From: Desarmillaria ectypa
Lineage: Eukaryota > Basidiomycota > Agaricomycetes > Agaricales > Physalacriaceae
Reading direction: 5' to 3'
Assembly (NCBI GenBank): GCA_030407005.1
Contig: JAUDYN010000005.1
Coordinates: 3,844,001 to 3,908,000, forward strand
DNA: 64,000 nucleotides
Positions 46,355-58,089 of the stretch are shown here, in pieces. Position 1 is the first letter of the stretch, and every line of letters begins with the position of its first letter. Made by a program: the position numbers and the translations under genes. Below the pieces are notes generated by a model, which worked only from the letters and a program-made list of their open reading frames with translations, was not told the DNA's origin and made no database searches.

Positions 46355-47714
46355 TGATGTGCTTGGTAATGGTGAGTGACAAAAGAATTAGGGAATGGCA
46401 ATGAACACCAATCACACTAAACCTCTTACTACTCTACACTTAATCACCAATATTGAATTCAGGCAGTTTTGAGTATGATGGAAGCACTCTGCAGACTTCA
46501 ATAATCAAGTACAATTGTCTTAAAGACGTTTTATTCGTTACTAGTGAGTTTATACAAAGTACTACTCATACTAGTGGGGTGGGTAAGACACAATTGGATA
46601 AGAGTGACTTGGTTTGAGCTACTGCACTCGTTCTGACTGAAATGGCTTCAGGCTGGTGGCACTCTTGGCCCTATACTGCTTCCTACAAGTGATAAACACT
46701 TGACTAGCTGCACTCTTAGCTAACTAGTGGCGCTCTTGGCCTAAGAATAAACTATAACTCTGAGAACTTTGCTTGAACTAACTTCAAAACACTCCGGACC
46801 TTTGCAGGACACAACAGTGACTCTAATGGACTTCAATTCAATGCAATTCTATGGGTGACTTAGTGACTATTAATCACTTCATCGAGGTTAAGCACAAAAG
46901 CCTTTAATTGGGGACACCAGTTACTACCAGTGAGGGCTCAACTGTGGGGATGGCTTGCCTGCTTTGCACAAGCACCCATCCTACTACTTATATACTACTG
47001 AGGCAAAACTATAAATATCATCTGGGTATAGGGTATATTGGTAAGGATTTCTTGGCTAGTCACAAATAATGGTGAATAATCACACAATAGTCGGTCTAGT
47101 CTGTTTTCTTTTCAAATATTTGGTCTAGAGACTCCACAGTTGGTCTTTCTGCACCCTTGGCACAACTACATGCCCTAGTAACGCGGTTATATGGATATCC
47201 GGATATTGGTACCTGTAACAGCTATCCGATCATGATTGAGGGTGCAGTCTGGCTCCACTAGCATCAATCATAAGAGATCTATATTGAAATAGTCAGATCT
47301 GGGCTCAAGGTTAATCCATTCCTAATTTATTTCTAAGTCCTGTTTCAAGATTGCCATGTGACTAGTTATCCTGACTTAGGCATTTATGCCCAGTCTGGGC
47401 TGCTAGTGACAGAACTTGACGAGATCTGTGTACTCTGCTCCTGGTTTTTGTGTGCTAGTAGCATCCTTTGTTTGCTAGTGGCTGTATTTCACTTAGTCCT
47501 GCTAGCATTCGAGTTACTAGTCTGGCCGGCTGGTAGATTTAACCCACTAATAGTGTTGCATCTAAGTCCTGGCTCTACCAGTTGCTTACTGCTTTTAACT
47601 ATCAGCTCAAAGCCTCAGCTATAGTCCTCTATGTATCACTAGTATAGGATAGATGTGCAATAGTATTGTTACAAAATCGCAAAATCTAGGTGTGAATGTG
47701 TAGACGGCATATCA
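46355..47714 (-). mobile_element. SL6: solo-LTR-like element at the D/E junction
   Basis: 1360 bp, TGATGTGC to GCATATCA. The left flank 4-mer TTGG belongs to element D and the right flank GCAG to element E, so no target duplication exists. This fits recombination between two same-orientation SL copies, deleting everything between. Confidence 0.8.
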
Positions 47715-49915
47715 GCAGGACATTTGGGCTCAGGACAATGATGCCCCACCCCCATACCCTGGCCCTCCCCCTCATCCCACAACCCCCACCTTCTGCCAGC
47801 AACACTGGTATGTACACTCCCACTCTCCCTCCCTGGACAGTGACAATGGGTCCTACCACAGACCCTGAAACCCCAATGATCCCCCAATGGATCGAAACCA
47901 CCCACATGGTCCCTGGGGCTATGAGAACTGGCCTCAAGGAGGGACCAACTCAACCTCCTCTCTCCCTGTCATCAAGATCTCTGATGACAAGTCTGACAGA
48001 GAGCATGATGCCCCAGCCCCAGCCACTCCCAGTGCCCCCGATGACCCCTTCAACCCAAATGGAGGGGACTACATCTGGCCTGACCTCTCCAAGGTTGACT
48101 GAAGACTATTCAGTCCCTTCAGGACTGCCATGTGGGAAGTTTGACATTGAGACATTGAAGCAAGAGATCTCTGGGATGAGTCCAGACCAGAAATGGATGA
48201 GTGGCTGGCACTGAACTGAGGAGACCCCATTCAGAGCCCAGACCCAGCTGCCATTGTCAATGCCCAGATATGTGCAAACCAGGATCGAAGCATTTTCTGC
48301 CCCTCTGCAGAGGATATATTTCCAGGGCTTTGAGCCCGAGATCAGGAGGAGCAGAGGAAACTGGAGCAAACCCTCCAACACTTATGGAGATTGGAGGTGG
48401 CATGAGAGGAGTAGATGGGGGCAAAGGCCCCAGTACGATACATTAATCTACAATACAGGTTACTATGATAGGCTGGACTACCACCAGTCCCAATATAAAA
48501 CAATTCCGGACTATCCCCTGGATACCCTGGTCATAAACCCACGACCATTACCTGACTTGCTCCCACATCATAGGGCACATCACCAAGGCTACCACCCCTA
48601 TCAGAATGGCAGTCTCCTTTTTGCAGGGGCAGGAGAAGACATGGAAGCAGAGAACATCCCTGCAGGAAATGCCACTACAGGGGCATCAAGAACCCCTGCC
48701 ACAGCAGAAGAAATTTGCCAGCAGACAAAAACCATGCTGGCCAAGAAGGAAATGCACAAAGAACTCGACAGGGAAGAGTCTGCTCATAGGATGATGACGG
48801 ACTATCTCTATGACCAGGAGAAAGAAAAGAAGCCTGAGAGGGGCAGACCTTTGGGTGAGCCACCAAAAGGCTACCCTGGTCCAAGGCTGGATTGGTATTC
48901 AATCCCAAGACCACCCCCTGGTAAGGGTCTCCTCAACCCTATTCCCAATCCTGTTGGGAATGCCACTGCTGATGCCTCATACCTGGACATCAAGCTGACT
49001 CTCGTCAAGGTCCCCTCCTCATTCAAGGGGGACCATGATAATATCAAATGCTTCATTGGCAATTGCATCATCTATTTTGAAGTGTTCCAACACTACTTCC
49101 AGGTGCTGTCACACCTGGTACTGTTCATGACTTCCCACTTTGAGGGAGCCACTAAGGACTGGTGGGTCTACAAGAGACCTGAATTCTGGGTTGGTGACGT
49201 CTATGATGGCACCCCCACCCACTTCCAATATCCTGACTGGACTGACTTCGTCGACATGGTCTCACGACAATTCTAAGACCCCACCATCAAAGAAATCCAT
49301 GAGAAAAGGATGTTCAACCTTCAAATGGGAGTGCAACCTGCCTCCCATTACTTCCAGAAGTTGGAAGGAGAAGCAAAGCTAGTGGGCTGATGAACAGATG
49401 AGACAGAGCATGGCACCATGGTGAAGGCAGTACGACTAGGAGTTCCAAGCTCCTATACCACCTTCATCTCCAACATGGGTGTCAATATTCTGCACTCATA
49501 CCCAGAATGAAAGGAGCACATCTTGTGCATGTATGAGGAAAGACAGTGGAAATGGGTCTTTGATCAGACCACTAGTACGCCCTGGGATGGACAGAAGAAG
49601 GACCCCCACCCCCAACAACAGCAGCCCAGCGGCAAAGCCACTGCTGGAGTGGCAAGTTTCTTGGCTCCAAAGCTGACTGCCAGCAGCAGGACCAGTCGGG
49701 ATGCTGGAACTGGTCAGTGGATAACTTACAGAGGGGCAGGGAAGCCCATGGACATTGATTGGTGAAGGGCTGAGGGATGATGCTTCAGATGTGATGAAAA
49801 ACATCACCTGAGCAAAGATTGTCCTAAGAGAAAAGAGTTGAGGGACATCAGATCCTTGGGGCCCACTAACAAAGTGGTGCCGGTTATATCCAAGGTTGAA
49901 GAGATAAAAGACTAG
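47715..49915 (+). pseudogene. gag of element E, 5'-truncated
   Basis: The frame starting ATG GAT CGA (47887) encodes NHPHGPWGYENW, DYIWPDLSKVD and EMDEWLALN. It ends by 48420 while the capsid frame (ATG 48254) is already open, so the two overlap by about 150 nt. The latter runs 340 codons: QGFEPEIRRSRG, LLFAGAGEDMEAENIP, coiled coil, KVPSSFKGDHDNIKCFIGN, KDWWVYKRPEFW. After a stop at 49276 it continues to a zinc knuckle CFRCDEKHHLSKDC (about 49785) and ends TAG 49913-49915. Differences from element B in the WPDL block fall mainly at third positions of the 47887 frame. Confidence 0.8.
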
Positions 49916-49947
49916 GTTGACAAGGGTTCAATTCCCCTTGCTCGACC
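49915..49947 (+). promoter_or_regulatory. gag-pol junction hairpin of element E
   Basis: Amber TAG (49913-49915) followed by GGTTGA-CAAGGG, loop TTCAATTC, CCCTTG-C-TCGACC. The outer stem is fully paired with one T-G wobble. A consensus-like splice donor AAGGTGAGT follows near 49957. Confidence 0.68.
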
Positions 49948-49965
49948 AAGTCTGAAGGTGAGTCC

Positions 49966-52900
49966 TTGGTTTCTGTGGGTTGGAATAATTACTATGATAA
50001 CAAACAATTACCCATGAAATGCAATATATATCATATGACTTCACAGACCCCAAAGCTGAAGACAACCAAAGAATTGACAACAAACAGGTGCATCATCCTC
50101 CTTAGTGAAGCTGACATGAGTATCTGTAGTGACAAATCCCGAGCCCCCGATGAGGTGTGGGACTTGCCAGGTGGTGCTGGCACTGCCATGAAGTCCAATG
50201 AGCTTAGCTCACCGGATATGCTACTGAGTGATCAGCGATGGGCAGGGACTAGTAGGTGGGACTCCCTCAGGCCTCCCAGAAGTCCAAACATCCCAGTGTC
50301 CTCCTCGACCAGAGGGACAAACTCATCAGCCTTGCCAGGGTTGGTGGGGGACCAGGAGAGTGCCCACCAAGGCCAGGACCAGGGCCATGTGCTAGCTGGA
50401 CTGGTGGGAGAACAGCTGACTGTGGAGCCACAGGCAATGCTGATGAGATTCACCCCAGATGCGAAAGCCTAGTACTCTGCCACAATGGCTAGTAAAAGCA
50501 GAACCTCGAATGCCTCAAGTTGATACCAGACTCCTTCCGAGGCCTGGAAAGTTCCTGAGTGAACTAAAGTGGAAGAACAGGGGAAAGTCGCTAGTGCCCA
50601 GGCAATAAAGAGGGGGCATTCCAGTAGGACCACTATTGTCAAAGTACCCAATGAGGATGATGACACTGCCTTTAAACTGTGGCAAACCAAACAGTCCAGA
50701 ACCAAAGCCCTGCCCAATTGGGAGGCACCAAACCTGAAGCCTTGCCCAATTGAGAAGCACCAAACCCGAAATCCTGCCTAACAAGGGGGTACCAAAACTC
50801 AAAGCCTTGCCCACAAGGGAAGCACATGATCACCAATGGTATAGACCATTCAGTATCAATTGGACTCTGTGCACAGTTCACAGCTCTACAGACTTGGCTG
50901 CCACCAAGGCAGTTCTTTCCATTTGGGTTCATCCTAAATGACTTGGAGAGATAGACAATGAGCTCATTCAGAGCTTAAGAACTGGAGAGAGCCTTGTGTG
51001 TGAGCAGCTCTACAAACTCCATGAACTGATCTGCTATATCTATGGTACCAAAAGCTCAGGCTGAGACTTTTTGATAGATATCCAGCTCTCTCCTTGCATG
51101 GGAAAGCAGATGTTGACAACCCAAGCATTGTTGGATAGTGGCTGTACAGGCAGCTCTATCAACCAAACATATGTCCAACAACATCGGTTAGACACTCAAA
51201 AGGCTGCCACCCCTATTCCAGTCTACAATGCAGATGGAACCCACAACAAGGCAGGTGACATAACCAAATTTGTGGAACTCCAAATGACCATCAGAGACCA
51301 CAGCAAATGAATCGACCTCATGGTCACTGACTTAGGTTCCAAGACTGTGTACTTGGGCCATGACTGGCTTAAACACCACAACCCTTTTGTCAATTGGAAA
51401 GCAGGAACCATAACATTCAGATGGTGCCATTGCATTCAAAATTGCTTCACACTTCCTGATGCAGATGAAGAAGACCAATGGGACAAAGAGCTAGAGGAAG
51501 GAGAAAGTATTCTTGTTATCAATATGCAAGAAGAAATTATCCTTCATGCTGTCCATCATGCAAATGAACTAGTGGCAGCAGCAAATGCCAAGAAACCAAA
51601 ACAGACATTTGAGGAGCTCATGCCTCCTCAATACCAGAGCTTTAGAGATCTATTCTCAAAAGAAAGCTTTGACAACCTACCAGAATGAAAACCCTGGGAC
51701 CACACCATTGAGCTCATCCCCAACATGAAATCCACATTAGACTATAAAGTCTACCCACTCAATTGAAATGAGCAAGAACAACTTGACAAGTTCCTCAATG
51801 AGAACCTAGACTTGGGACGAATCTGTCTCTCAAAATCTCCATTTGTCTCCTCCTTCTTCTTCATTAAGAAAAAAGATGGCTCCCTATAACCTGTTCAGGA
51901 CTATCGAAAGCTGAATGAAATGACAATTAAAAATTATTATCCTCTTCCCTTGATCTCCAAGCTTATTGACAAGCTGCGAGGAGCAAAATATTTCTCCAAA
52001 CTGGATGTTTGGTGGGGATACAACAATGTCTGCATTAGAGATGGAGACGAAGAAAAAGCTGCATTCAGGACTAACCGAGGTGAGGTCTCTTTAAACCTAC
52101 AGTAATGTTCTTCAGCCTCATGAACTCACCCACTACATTCCAGTGGATGATGAACAACATTTTCAAAGATCTGATCACCAGAGGAAAACTCATGATTTAC
52201 CTTGATGACATTCTCATCTTTACGAAATCCTTGTCTGAACACTGAGACATAGTTTGACAAGTTCTATAATGTCTCTGAGAGAACAAGTTGTTTCTCAAAG
52301 CTGAGAAGTGTGAATTCAAAGTACTCGAGACCGAGTATTTAGGAGTTATCATCAGTGAAGATGCCATTCACATGGATCCAGTCAAAATTGCTGGAATAGT
52401 GGAATGGCCAACCCTGACAAAAAAGAAAGAACTCCAGTCCTTCCTAGGCTTTACGAACTTTTACCAAAAGTTCATCTGGGACTACTCCAAGATTGTATGT
52501 CCCCTTACCCAGCTAACAGGAAAGGTAGACTGGACATGGGGACCAGAACAAGAACAAGTGTTCAACCAACTCAAGGAATTGATGACAATGAATGTAGTTC
52601 TTACCATCCCCTCAGATGATGGAAAATTCCGAGTAGAGGCTGATGCTAGTGACGGGGCCATTGGTGCTGTCCTAAGCCAAGAACAGAATGGCAAATGGAG
52701 ACTCGTCACTTTCATGTTAAAAGTGCTAACTGTCACTGAGCACAATTATGAAATCTATGACAAGGAATTACTAGTGATCATGCTAGCATTAGAAGAATGG
52801 TGTCACTATCTTATGGGTGCAAAAGAAACTATCGAAATCTGGATGGATCATCAGAACCTCCAGTATTTCTGAAAACCCCCAGAAGTTGAACTGCTGGCAA

Positions 52901-54736
52901 GCTCGGTGGATCACTGAACTAGCTGAATACCACTTTGTTCTTGAACACAAAGCTGGAACCATGAACAAGAAGGCCAATCTCCTCAGTAGATGAGATGATT
53001 ATGATCAGGGAAAAGAAGACAATCAAGACATCATAGTTCTTTCCTCAGAACATTTCCAGGCATTAATACTGCCCACAACTGAAGAACAAACCATGTGTAT
53101 AAAAGACACAACCCAACAGAAATCCCTCAATCATGAGTGAGGAATCACCCAAGAAGATGAACTCTTGTGGTATGACAGATGAGTCTATATTCCCAACAAT
53201 GCTATTCTACGTGGTGAGATCATTTCCCAATATCATGATCACATCACCACCAGACATCCAGGAATCACAAAGATGAAAGAACTCATTCTTTGCAAATACT
53301 GGTGGCCCAAGATAAAAAAGGACATTGAATCTTACATCAAAGGATGTGAGACTTGTCAACAGACAAAGAGCGATATGCAGGCCAAGGCTGCACCCCTTCA
53401 CTCTAATGCAATACCCAAAACTCCATGGATGCATATATCCATTGACATGGTCACTGGTCTTCCAGAATCAGAAGGATTTGATGCCCTACTTGTCATCATA
53501 GACCATTTTTCAAAAAATATCATCCTGATTCCATGTAATGAGGAGTTATCCACTGAAGGATGGGCATTGATGCTATGCAATCATGTATACACCAAATATG
53601 GTATGCCGCAAGTAATCATCTCAGACTGAGGACCCCAGTTCATCTCAGCATTCATGAAGGAACTTTACTGAATGCTGAACATCATGCAAAACACCTCAAT
53701 GGCATATCATCTCCAGACTGACAGACAAACTGAGAGAGTTAATCAAGAAGTGGAAAAGTACCTTCGAATCTTTGTCGATCATCAACAAATGCATTGGGTA
53801 GCATGGCTACCTCTTGCCAAATTTGCCCACAACAACTGAACACATTCAGCTATGGGCAAAAGTCCTTTCATGGTCCTATACAGACAAAATCCTTGACTCA
53901 TCCCTGAGTCTATCCAGAAAACCAGCTTCACAAATCCTGCAGCTGTCGACTTTACTGAGACAATGGCCAAGGTCCATAAGAAAGTACACAACACTTTGGA
54001 AAAGGCAGCAGCACAAATGAAGGCATAATATGACAAACAAAAACAATCATCACAGGAATACCAAATCAGTGACAAGGTCTGGCTTGATACCACCAACCTT
54101 CATCTTCCACGACCGAAAAAGAAACTCGATGATAAACAAACAGGACTGTTTGAGATTATCAAAAAGTCAGGAAAGGCAGCATACAAATTAAAACTGCCAC
54201 CCCATTGGAAGATCCATCCCCAATTCAATGAAAAGTTGTTGACTCCTTACATTGCATCTGCATTCCCAAACCAGCAACAACCACCGCCTCCTCCTCCAGA
54301 CCTTGTCAACAGTCAAGAGGAGTACAAAATTGAAGAAGTTTTAAACTCATGCACTTGGAAAGTATGCTCCAAAAGAGGACAACTGTCCAGGGAAGTCACA
54401 GACTACCTGGTCAAATGGAAGGGATGGACCTATGAACACAACTCATGGGTTCAAGAAAATGAAATGACAAACACACTGGAAGCGATCCAAGAGTACAAGG
54501 CCAGCATAAACCATGCCCTATACACTCCAAAAATTATAACCAAGGACAAAACAGTGGTCAAGATCTTAGACCATGAGTACTCAGAACATGGCGACATAGC
54601 CTACCTCACCAAACAAAAAGATGGATACAACAAGTGGATCATCAACCCAGACGAGAAATTATGGAAAAAGCTGATTGACCAGTACTGGATTAGTCAAATT
54701 GCAACACAATTCGACACCCCAGAAGAAGAACCTTAG
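49966..54736 (+). pseudogene. pol of element E
   Basis: Begins with a linker of unknown function (VSVGWNNYYDNK, SSPDMLLSDQRWAGTSR, SRTTIVKVPNEDDDTAF). The protease LLDSGCTGSSIN is near 51130. RT (about 51620-52250) keeps the intact YLDDILIF box. RNase H lies at about 52630-52870 and contains VEADASDGAIGAVLS. Integrase spans about 53215-53760 (HHCC finger, SIDMVTG, and IISD followed by a stop where sister copies read RGPQF or QGPQF). The chromodomain is at about 54310-54490 (DYLVKWKGWTYEHNSWV) and the second chromodomain-like module at about 54545-54700. The stop TAG is at 54734-54736. Roughly fifteen premature stops are present. Confidence 0.88.
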
Positions 54737-54768
54737 CAGTCAGGACAACTGCTTTAACAAGGGGGTAA

Positions 54769-55186
54769 TATTATGATTTTTCTGTTATCTTATCTTATCT
54801 GAGTCATACCCATGACTCAGCCATCTAATCTTTCATCAATTCCAACTTGTATCCAAGTACTCACTGACATTCACCCTCATTCTCACCATCTGTCACCCCA
54901 GACATTCTCTATTGAACTAATGATCCTTTCAGACCAACCAACTTCAACACCATTCCAGCATAGACTGAACCGTTTCATCTAAATATATTGCCATACTTAC
55001 AGTATATAAACAGAGTAAACTACACCATTGTACTCTATCTTTTGACTAAACTTAAATCATATACTGCTTACTCACACCACACTAAAGACCTGGCCTACTC
55101 TCTCTATTGGGTAACTGTTCAAATGCATAACAGCCCAGAGGGATCAGCTGACATCCCAAGTCATGTGCCTAAGTCAGGCCCTAACA
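54769..55186 (+). repeat. 3' LTR of element E
   Basis: 418 bp. Starts TATTATGATT (TG altered) after AACAAGGGGGTAA and ends CCCTAACA. It contains a perfect TGAGTCA...TGACTCA palindrome near 54800-54822, tandem GATAA on the reverse strand and TATATAA near 55004. Confidence 0.88.
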
Positions 55187-55449
55187 GCTATGGAAGTGAT
55201 CCAAGAGTACAAGGCCAGCATAAACTGCACCATATACACTCCAAAAATCGTAACCAAGGCCAAAGCAGTAATCAAAATCCTGGATCATGAATATTCAGAA
55301 AACAGTGACATAGCATATCTCACCAAATGACAAGATGGATATACCAAATGGATCATCAATCCAGACAAAGACTTATGGAAATCACTGACTGACCAGTACT
55401 GGATCAGCCAAATCGAAACACAGTTTGACACCCCCAAAAAGAACCTTAG
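55187..55449 (+). pseudogene. pol C-terminal tail of element C
   Basis: Resumes in the chromodomain tail (AMEVIQEYKASINCTIYTP) and covers the second chromodomain-like module (VIKILDHEYSENSDIAYL) with one TGA. It ends at TAG 55447-55449. The stop-codon hairpin and AACAAGGGGGTAA precede the 3' LTR. Confidence 0.85.
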
Positions 55450-55481
55450 CAGTCAGGATGACTGCTTTAACAAGGGGGTAA

Positions 55482-55898
55482 TGTTATGATTTTTCCATTA
55501 TTTTATCTTATCTGAGTCATATCTATGACTCATCCATCTAATCAAACCATCATTTCTGACTTGTATCTATCCACTTGCTGACCATTACCCTAAATCCCAC
55601 CAACTGTCACCCCAGACTCCTTCTATTGGACCATGATCCATCCAGACCATCCAATCTTAACACCATTCCAGCATGAACTCTATCATTTCATCTATATATA
55701 ACACCATAAAAACAGTATATAAGTAGAGTAAACTTCACAGTTATACTCCATCTTTCGACTAAATTAGAATCATATACCTCTTACTCTCACACACTAAAGA
55801 CCAGGCCTAATCCTCTAACTGGGTGATTGTTCAAACATGTAACAGCCCAAAGAGGACAGCTGACATCCCAAGTCATGTGACTAAGATGGTCCCTAACA
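55482..55898 (+). repeat. 3' LTR of element C
   Basis: 417 bp, TGTTATGATT to CCCTAACA, immediately followed by the AGGCA duplication. It matches the rejoined 5' LTR (27826-28165 plus 38097-38173). Confidence 0.9.
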
Positions 55899-56198
55899 AG
55901 GCAGAACTATAAATATTATCTGGGTACAGAGTATATTGGTAAGGATTTCTTAGTTAGTCACAAATAATAGTGAATAATTATACAATAATCAGTCTAGTCT
56001 GTTTTCTTTTCAAATGATTGGTCTAGAGACTCCACAGTTGGTTTTTCCACATCCTTGGCCCAACTACATGCCCTAGTAATGTGATTATATAAATACCCAG
56101 ATATTGGTGCCTGTAACAGCTATCCAATCATGATTGAGGGTGCAGTCTGACTACACTAGTATTGATCATGAGATCTATATTGCAAAAGTTGGATCTGG
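55899..56198 (-). mobile_element. SL4, middle part
   Basis: It resumes SL4 with AGGCA after element C and ends at GGATCTGG, where SL7 is inserted. Confidence 0.82.
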
Positions 56199-57558
56199 TG
56201 ATATGCCGTCTATGCATTCACACCTAGATTTTGCAATTTTGTAACAATACTATTGCACATCTATCCTATACTAGTGATACATAGAGGACTATAGCTGAGG
56301 CTTTGAGCTGATAGTTAAAAGCAGTAAGCAACTGGTAGAGCCAGGACTTAGATGCAACACTATTAGTGGGTTAAATCTACCAGCCGGCCAGACTAGTAAC
56401 TCGAATGCTAGCAGGACTAAGTGAAATACAGCCACTAGCAAATGAAGGATGCTACTAGCACACAAAAACCAGGAGCAGAGTATACAGATCTCGTCAAGTT
56501 CTGTCACTAGCAGCCCAGACTGGGCATAAATGCCTAAGTCAGGATAACTAGTCACATGGCAATCTTGAAACAGGACTTAGAAATAAATTAGGAATGGATT
56601 AACCTTAAGCCCAGATCTGACTATTTCAATATAGATCTCTTATGATTGATGCTAGTGGAGCCAGACTGCACCCTCAATCATGATCGGATAGCTGTTACAG
56701 GTACCAATATCCAGATATCCATATAACCGCGTTACTAGGGCATGTAGTTGTGCCAAGGGTGCAGAAAGACCAACTGTGGAGTCTCTAGACCAAATATTTG
56801 AAAAGAAAACAGACTAGACCGACTATTGTGTGATTATTCACCATTATTTGTGACTAGCCAAGAAATCCTTACCAATATACCCTATACCCAGATGATATTT
56901 ATAGTTTTGCCTCAGTAGTATATAAGTAGTAGGATGGGTGCTTGTGCAAAGCAGGCAAGCCATCCCCACAGTTGAGCCCTCACTGGTAGTAACTGGTGTC
57001 CCCAATTAAAGGCTTTTGTGCTTAACCTCGATGAAGTGATTAATAGTCACTAAGTCACCCATAGAATTGCATTGAATTGAAGTCCATTAGAGTCACTGTT
57101 GTGTCCTGCAAAGGTCCGGAGTGTTTTGAAGTTAGTTCAAGCAAAGTTCTCAGAGTTATAGTTTATTCTTAGGCCAAGAGCGCCACTAGTTAGCCAAGAG
57201 TGCAGCTAGTCAAGTGTTTATCACTTGTAGGAAGCAGTATAGGGCCAAGAGTGCCACTAGTCTGAAGCAGTTTCAGTCAGAACGAGTGCAGTAGCTCAAA
57301 CCAAGTCACTCTTATCCAATTGTGTCTTACCCACCCCACTAGTATGAGTAGTACTTTGTATAAACTCACTAGTAACGAATAAAACGTCTTTAAGACAATT
57401 GTACTTGATTATTGAAGTCTGCAGAGTGCTTCCATCGTACTTGAAACCGCCCGAATTCAATATTGGTGATTAAGTGTAGAGTAGTAAGAGGGTTAGTGTG
57501 ATTGGTGTTCATTGCCATTCCCTAATTCTTTTGTCACTCACTGTTACCAAGCACATCA
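56199..57558 (+). mobile_element. SL7: solo-LTR-like element nested in SL4
   Basis: 1360 bp, TGATATGCCG to GCACATCA, with target duplication CTGG (56195-56198 and 57559-57562). The rejoined target GGATCTGGGCTCAAGG is intact in SL1 and SL3. A copy inserted into an older copy of its own family, in the opposite orientation. Confidence 0.87.
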
Positions 57559-57971
57559 CTGGGCTCAAGGTTAATCCATTCCCAATTTATTTCTAAGTCC
57601 TGTTTCAAGATTGCCATGTGACTAGTTATCCTGACTTAGGCATTTTATGCCCAGTCCAGTTTGCTAGTGACAGAACTTTATGAGATCTGTGTACTCTGCT
57701 CCTGTCTTTGGTGTGCTAGTAGCATCCTTTATTTGCTAGTGGCTGTATTTAGTCCTGTTAGTATTTGAGTTACTGGTCTGGCTGGCTGGTAGATTTAACC
57801 CACTAATGGTGTCACATCTAAGTCCTGACTCTACCAGTTGCTTACTGCATTTAACTATCAGCTCAAAGCCTCAGCTATAGTCCTCTATATATCACTAGTA
57901 TAGGATAGATTATGCAATAGTATTGTTACAAAATTGTAAAATCTAGGTGTGAATGTGTAGACAGCATATCA
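57559..57971 (-). mobile_element. SL4, right part
   Basis: Continues SL4 from CTGGGCTCAAGG to GCATATCA at 57971. The 4-mers flanking the reassembled SL4 (TTGA left, CCAT right) do not match, so its outer flanks have been rearranged or too heavily mutated. Confidence 0.8.
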
Positions 57972-58089
57972 CCATCAATGGCAGTACTGAGAGTGATGGT
58001 TTGTTGGGTTTCTCTTTTTTCTGGCATATGATTCTTTTTGCTTTGTCACATCTAGTGGTGATGAAGTAGTTGAGGAATCTTCCAACTAA

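Larger units (their letters stand above)
47715..55186 (+). mobile_element. Element E: plus-strand chromovirus lacking its 5' end
   Basis: It starts within gag at the SL6 junction, runs through gag, hairpin and pol, and ends with a 418-bp 3' LTR (54769-55186). The next bases, GCTATGGAAG, are pol C-terminal sequence of element C, so E was inserted in C's pol. The 5' LTR and gag start were lost with the SL6 deletion. Confidence 0.87.
27826..55898 (+). mobile_element. Element C: outer chromovirus, nested host of B, D and E
   Basis: The termini are a split 5' LTR (27826-28165 plus 38097-38173) and a 3' LTR (55482-55898), each 417 bp once rejoined. The whole is flanked by AGGCA (27821-27825 and 55899-55903). 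Its own sequence comprises the LTRs, gag and part of the linker (38174-41216) and the extreme pol C-terminus (55187-55449). Element B sits in the 5' LTR. D and E replaced or displaced the middle of pol. Confidence 0.88.
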
